Shown here: one piece after another, positions 6,143-9,775 of the stretch
Position numbering within the stretch: the first letter of the stretch is position 1
How the letters are laid out: every line of letters begins with the position of its first letter
From: LSUCC0057 sp042091915
Lineage (GTDB): Bacteria > Pseudomonadota > Gammaproteobacteria > Pseudomonadales > Porticoccaceae
Assembly: GCA_042091915.1 (NCBI GenBank)
Contig: JBELGO010000063.1
Coordinates: 1-9,775 of the forward strand
DNA: 9,775 nt
Reading direction: 5' to 3'
Notes under the pieces: model-generated
What the model was told of the DNA's origin: nothing
Database searches by the model: none
Seen by the model: only the letters and a program-made list of their open reading frames with translations
Program-made: the position numbers and the translations under genes

Positions 6143-7392
6143 AGCTGACCGCTTTTGGGGAAAAATTTGGCGGCCGCTCGGGTATTGGCGAGCTGATGGA
6201 CGATCTCGGCCAAGCGCTGCGCGAAAACCCCGATATGATTTTTATGGGCGGCGGCAACCCCGCCCGCATCCCAGAACTAGAGCACTGTTTTGAACAAAAA
6301 CTCGAGGCCCTATTGCAGGGCTCTCAGAGCCGCCATCAACTGCTCGGTATCTACCAGTCCAAACAGGGCGAAAAAGCCGCCCGCCAAGCACTGGCCAGCT
6401 ACCTCAAGCGCCACTTTGGCTGGGCGGTTAACGAGCACAATATCGCCTTCGCCAACGGCAGCCAAAACGCCTGTTTTATTCTTTACAACCTGTTTGCCGG
6501 GCAGATGGCCGACGGCAGCCAGCGCACCCTGCATCTGCCTTTGGTACCCGAGTACCTCGGCTATCGCGATATTGGCCTGTCCCGGGACTTTTTTACCGCC
6601 ACCAAACCGACCATTGAGCTGCTCGAGAAGCAGCAATTTAAATACCATGTCGATCTCAACGCGCTCACTGTCGGCGAGCAGTGTGGTGCCATCAGCGTTT
6701 CACGCCCTACCAACCCCACCGCCAATGTGCTCAGCGATGGCGAGGTAGATGCACTGCAAGCACTCTGCAAACAGCGCAACATTCCACTAATTGTGGATGG
6801 CGCGTACGGCCTACCCTTTCCCAATATCGTCTTTGGCCAAGCGGCGCCGCGCTGGGATGAGCAGACCATCCTAATGCTCAGCCTCTCTAAGCTGGGGCTG
6901 CCGGGTATACGCTCGGGCATTGTAGTCGCCAGCGAAGAGGTGATTAGCGCTTTTAATAATGCCAACAGCATCGTCAACTTAGCCAGCTCGACTATGGGCC
7001 CCGCACTACTTACCGAACTGCTCAAGGACGATCAGATCGACCAGCTCAGCCGCACAATTGTGCAGCCTTTCTACCGCGACCGCGCCGCAGCCACAATGGC
7101 ACTACTACAAGCCCAATTAGACGGGTTGCCAGCGCGCATTCACAAACCCGAGGGGGCTATCTTTTTGTGGCTGTGGTTAGACAACTTGCCGATTGCTAGC
7201 TACCAGCTCTATCAGCGGCTTAAAGCGCGCGGAGTGTTGGTAGTACCCGGCGAAGACTTTTTCATCGGCGTTGATTCGCAGTGGCAACACCAGCGCCAAT
7301 GCCTGCGACTCTCTTACGCCGCCGACCCGGCAGTAATCGCCCGCGGAGTAGCGATTATTGGTGAAGAGGTGCACCGCGCCTATGCTAGCTAA
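6139..7392 (+). CDS. avtA: Valine-pyruvate aminotransferase
   Basis: PLP-dependent fold type I aminotransferase that exchanges amino groups between valine/2-oxoisovalerate and alanine/pyruvate, linking branched-chain amino-acid and alanine pools in the cytoplasm. The 417-residue protein has the same length as E. coli AvtA as I recall it and shares its distinctive blocks: FGEKFGGRSGIGELMDDL at 5-22, MGGGNPARIPE, APR-containing region, and KPEGAIFLWLW near the C-terminus. PLP-binding residues visible are N192 in SRPTNPT, D220 and Y223 in DGAYG, and the Schiff-base lysine K251 in SLSKLGLPG. R390 in QCLRLSY is the expected substrate-carboxylate arginine. The ATG overlaps the hisA stop (ATGA at 6139-6142), a sign of translational coupling, and the gene ends inside the start of the cytochrome gene. 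DGAYG replaces the E. coli DNAYG but keeps the essential D and Y. Confidence 0.93.
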   Translation: MKLTAFGEKFGGRSGIGELMDDLGQALRENPDMIFMGGGNPARIPELEHCFEQKLEALLQGSQSRHQLLGIYQSKQGEKAARQALASYLKRHFGWAVNEHNIAFANGSQNACFILYNLFAGQMADGSQRTLHLPLVPEYLGYRDIGLSRDFFTATKPTIELLEKQQFKYHVDLNALTVGEQCGAISVSRPTNPTANVLSDGEVDALQALCKQRNIPLIVDGAYGLPFPNIVFGQAAPRWDEQTILMLSLSKLGLPGIRSGIVVASEEVISAFNNANSIVNLASSTMGPALLTELLKDDQIDQLSRTIVQPFYRDRAAATMALLQAQLDGLPARIHKPEGAIFLWLWLDNLPIASYQLYQRLKARGVLVVPGEDFFIGVDSQWQHQRQCLRLSYAADPAVIARGVAIIGEEVHRAYAS

Positions 7393-9661
7393 ATGCACTA
7401 CTTTTTTTGCACTTGCTCTGCTCTGTTCATCTGTGCTGGCTGATGGCCAAGCACCGCAGCCGGGCAACTACCCAAGCTACGCAGGCAGCGCCAGCTGTGC
7501 CAACTGCCACAGCGACGAGTACCAAGCTTGGCAGGGTTCGCACCACGACCGCGCGATGCAGCACGCCAGTGACACAACGGTGCTGGGCGACTTCAACAAC
7601 AGTGTGTTCTCCCACTACGCCGGCCGCTACCGCTTTTACCGCGAAAACGATCACTTCAAAGTTGAATTCACACCCTTAGAGAACACTGCGCCTAGCGAGC
7701 ACTTTCCTGTGCTCTATACATTTGGCGTAGAACCCCTGCAGCAGTATTTGGTGCCTTTTGCAGGCGGCCGCTTGCAAGCACTACCGATTGCTTGGGATAC
7801 CTTGCAGCAGCAGTGGTTTGATGTGCAAGGCGACCTACAACCCCAGCCCCATGAACGCATTCACTGGCAGCAGGGCGGGCTCAACTGGAACAGCATGTGT
7901 GCCGACTGCCACTCCACCGGCCTAGAGAAAAATTACCAGCCCAAAACTGACAGCTACGCCACCCAGTGGGCAGAGATCAACGTCGGCTGTGAGAGCTGCC
8001 ACGGCCCCGCTGCCGCCCACGCCAAATGGCAACCGAACAGCGTCAATCCAACTAGACCCAAACCAGCCTACCAGCAGCAGCTGAACAGCCAACAAGCGCA
8101 AAACTGCGGCAGCTGCCACGCTCGCCGCGGGCCGCTGTTACCCTCGCTAGAGGGGGTTAACACTCCTGCCGACTATGCCCTTGAAAATATCGCCCCACCG
8201 CTCTATCACGCCGATGGCCAAATCCGCGACGAGGTATTTGTACTCGGCTCGTTTATGCAGAGTAAAATGCACAGCGCTGGGGTGACTTGCAGCGACTGCC
8301 ACAACCCGCACAGCAACCAACTAATAAAACCCGGCAATGCGCTCTGCTTAAACTGCCACGAGGCCAGTTATAACCAGCCCAGCCACCATCGCCATGCGCC
8401 CTATGACCTGCCTGTAGAGCTGAGCGATAACACGCTTCAATACAGTGGCAGCCACAGCAATGGTCAGTTACTTCCCAAACACTCTCAAGGCAACCAGTGT
8501 GTCGACTGTCATATGCCCGGCAAGCGCTATATGGGCAACGACTTTCGCCGCGACCACAGTTTTCGAGTACCGCGCCCCGACTTAACCGCCAGCTATCCAC
8601 AACTACAACTACCCAATAGCTGCAGCAGTTGCCACAGCGATCGCGATGCTGCTTGGGCAGCCGAACAGATAGCCAGCTGGCACGGCAGCGAGCGCGCCGC
8701 GCACTTCTCTGAAACGTTAGTTGCCAATATAGGGGGGGATGAGAGATCACTGCTGCAGAATCTGATAGCGGGCAACCTCGAATCAGCCCCGCCTATAGCC
8801 CGCGCCACCGCTGTACAGCTGGCAGCTGCTGCTGCACCGGGTAGCGAGCTAGAACGCTTGTTGCGCCAGCAACTCCAAGACAGCGAACCGCTTATTCGCC
8901 GCAGTGCGGTGGCAGCATTGAGCCATTTAGATGCCAACTACCGTTTGCGAGTTGTCGCCCCAATGATTGACGATCCCAGCCCTGCAATGCGGCTACAGGT
9001 AGCACAAGCGCTTAGCGATATAAGCCCCACCCAACTACCAGCGACCCAACAGGCAGAATTTACCCAACTACAAAGGCAATACCGCAGCTATCTAACCGCC
9101 AACAGCGATTTCCCCTCGCTGCGCTATCAAGCCGGGGTAGACGCGCACCGCAGAGGCGAGCTGGATAGCGCCGCTACAAGCTACCAAGCGGCGCTGGCGC
9201 TGGATGAGCGCTTTAACCCGGCACGCTATAACTTGGCCCAGTTGCGTTACCAGCAAGGTGACCGCCAAGCGGCGTTACAGCTTTACAAAATAATTGTAGC
9301 GCAAGAGCCGCAAGCAGCAGCCGCTCGGCATGCACTGGGCTTGCTGCTGGGTGAGCTCGGCGATAATAGCGCGGCCATCGAGCAACTGCTGCAAGCGGCA
9401 ACCATCAGCCAGAGCGCGCGCAGCTGGTACAACGCGGCTATTTTACAGCAGCGCAGTGGGCGTATAGGCGACGCTGAAGAGAGTTACCGCGCGGCACTGG
9501 CGATCGCACCCAACGAGAATGTCTACCTAACTGGCTTGGTCTCTTTACTGATGCAAAACAATCGCACCGCCGAGGCGCTTGCAGAGCTAGACAAAGCGAT
9601 CGGGCAGAGCCCCTACAACCGCGATTTACGACAACTACGCTACCGGTTACAAAAGCGCTAA
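7382..9661 (+). CDS. Secreted octaheme c-type cytochrome with HEAT and TPR domains
   Basis: A 759-residue exported electron-transfer protein of unknown partner. Residues 1-20 are a signal peptide with a hydrophobic core FFALALLCSSV and a likely cut after VLA. Eight CXXCH haem sites begin at residues 39, 173, 203, 242, 303, 322, 373 and 414. The segment after the first (WQGSHHDRAM) is typical of the cytochrome c554-like multiheme family. Residues about 455-550 look like HEAT repeats (DSEPLIRRSAVAALSHL, then DPSPAMRLQVAQALSDI), and about 578-759 hold roughly five TPR units (for example YNLAQLRYQQGDRQAALQLY), which usually mediate protein contact. There is no CXXCK site, so NrfA-like catalysis is not indicated. 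ATG 7382 overlaps the avtA stop by 11 bp, with AGAGG 12 nt upstream; in-frame TTG 7358 or GTG 7361 would lengthen the signal peptide and remain possible. Haems would be attached in the periplasm. Confidence 0.88.
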   Translation: MLAKCTTFFALALLCSSVLADGQAPQPGNYPSYAGSASCANCHSDEYQAWQGSHHDRAMQHASDTTVLGDFNNSVFSHYAGRYRFYRENDHFKVEFTPLENTAPSEHFPVLYTFGVEPLQQYLVPFAGGRLQALPIAWDTLQQQWFDVQGDLQPQPHERIHWQQGGLNWNSMCADCHSTGLEKNYQPKTDSYATQWAEINVGCESCHGPAAAHAKWQPNSVNPTRPKPAYQQQLNSQQAQNCGSCHARRGPLLPSLEGVNTPADYALENIAPPLYHADGQIRDEVFVLGSFMQSKMHSAGVTCSDCHNPHSNQLIKPGNALCLNCHEASYNQPSHHRHAPYDLPVELSDNTLQYSGSHSNGQLLPKHSQGNQCVDCHMPGKRYMGNDFRRDHSFRVPRPDLTASYPQLQLPNSCSSCHSDRDAAWAAEQIASWHGSERAAHFSETLVANIGGDERSLLQNLIAGNLESAPPIARATAVQLAAAAAPGSELERLLRQQLQDSEPLIRRSAVAALSHLDANYRLRVVAPMIDDPSPAMRLQVAQALSDISPTQLPATQQAEFTQLQRQYRSYLTANSDFPSLRYQAGVDAHRRGELDSAATSYQAALALDERFNPARYNLAQLRYQQGDRQAALQLYKIIVAQEPQAAAARHALGLLLGELGDNSAAIEQLLQAATISQSARSWYNAAILQQRSGRIGDAEESYRAALAIAPNENVYLTGLVSLLMQNNRTAEALAELDKAIGQSPYNRDLRQLRYRLQKR

Positions 9662-9690
9662 AGTGGCCATTACTTCCTGTTTATTTTAGG

Positions 9691-9696
9691 TATACT
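9691..9696 (+). promoter_or_regulatory. Candidate -10 box for the gene starting at 9731
   Basis: TATACT in the 69-bp gap after the cytochrome gene would start transcription near 9703. The -35 region is weak (TTACTT at 9670-9675 is only 15 bp away). No terminator hairpin is visible in the gap, so read-through from the upstream operon is equally possible. Confidence 0.35.
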
Positions 9697-9730
9697 CACT
9701 ACAAATTTTTTAGCCCCTTGAGGAGCCATC

Positions 9731-9775
9731 ATGAGCGATTGCCGCTACGCACCCGCACTGCCCGCCGAACAACTC
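9731..9775 (+). CDS. Start of an unidentified gene, cut by the window end
   Basis: An ATG at 9731 is preceded by AGGAG (9721-9725) with a 5-nt spacer, an excellent initiation site. Only 15 residues are visible (MSDCRYAPALPAEQL) and the frame stays open to the edge. They are too few to assign a family; no signal peptide is apparent in what can be seen. Confidence 0.6.
   Translation, partial: MSDCRYAPALPAEQL

Noticed and set aside
7424..7426. Cysteine 15 in the cytochrome leader as a lipoprotein anchor
   Set aside because: The residues before it are A-L-L, which does not fit a lipobox (a small residue is needed just before the cysteine), and a normal VLA cleavage site follows.
8253..8750. 165-codon open frame on the minus strand opposite the cytochrome gene
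   Set aside because: It is antisense to haem-binding and conserved parts of the cytochrome; the cysteine- and arginine-rich product reflects reverse-complemented haem codons.
7382..9661. Cytochrome as a nitrite reductase (NrfA) or hydroxylamine oxidoreductase
   Set aside because: No CXXCK site is present, all eight haem sites are CXXCH, and the HEAT and TPR half is not part of those enzymes.

Overview
This 9.8 kb window looks like chromosomal DNA from a Gram-negative, probably marine gammaproteobacterium. The assignment rests on the AlkB, ScoAB and AvtA sequences, the dense gene packing and a periplasmic multiheme cytochrome; genus cannot be fixed from the sequence. No RNA gene, insertion sequence, CRISPR array or integration site was found.

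Left region (1-2827): the 3' end of an unrecognised protein with a possible beta-propeller blade runs tail-to-tail, with a 32 bp overlap, into a minus-strand AraC-family regulator. The regulator is divergent from alkB, an integral-membrane alkane 1-monooxygenase with all its histidine motifs. The 148 bp between them holds three direct repeats phased at exactly 22 bp, the layout expected of an AraC-type operator. A strong hairpin that looks bidirectional closes alkB and the next operon.

Middle region (2849-4342): scoA-scoB on the minus strand encode the two subunits of a succinyl-CoA:3-oxoacid CoA-transferase. An AT-rich 122 bp gap with divergent TATAAT boxes separates scoA from a LysR-type regulator.

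Right region (4343-9661): four tightly packed plus-strand genes form a likely operon: lysR, hisA, avtA and an octaheme c-type cytochrome with HEAT and TPR domains. The HisA is the eukaryotic (yeast HIS6/plant) type rather than the usual bacterial type. AvtA is a close match to valine-pyruvate aminotransferase. The stops and starts of hisA/avtA and avtA/cytochrome overlap. A new gene begins at 9731 and is cut by the window end.

Working together: AlkB starts alkane oxidation, and ScoAB can channel acetoacetate or other 3-oxoacids from fatty-acid breakdown into acyl-CoA metabolism. The right-hand operon puts two amino-acid biosynthesis enzymes beside a secreted electron-transfer protein, for which there is no obvious textbook reason.
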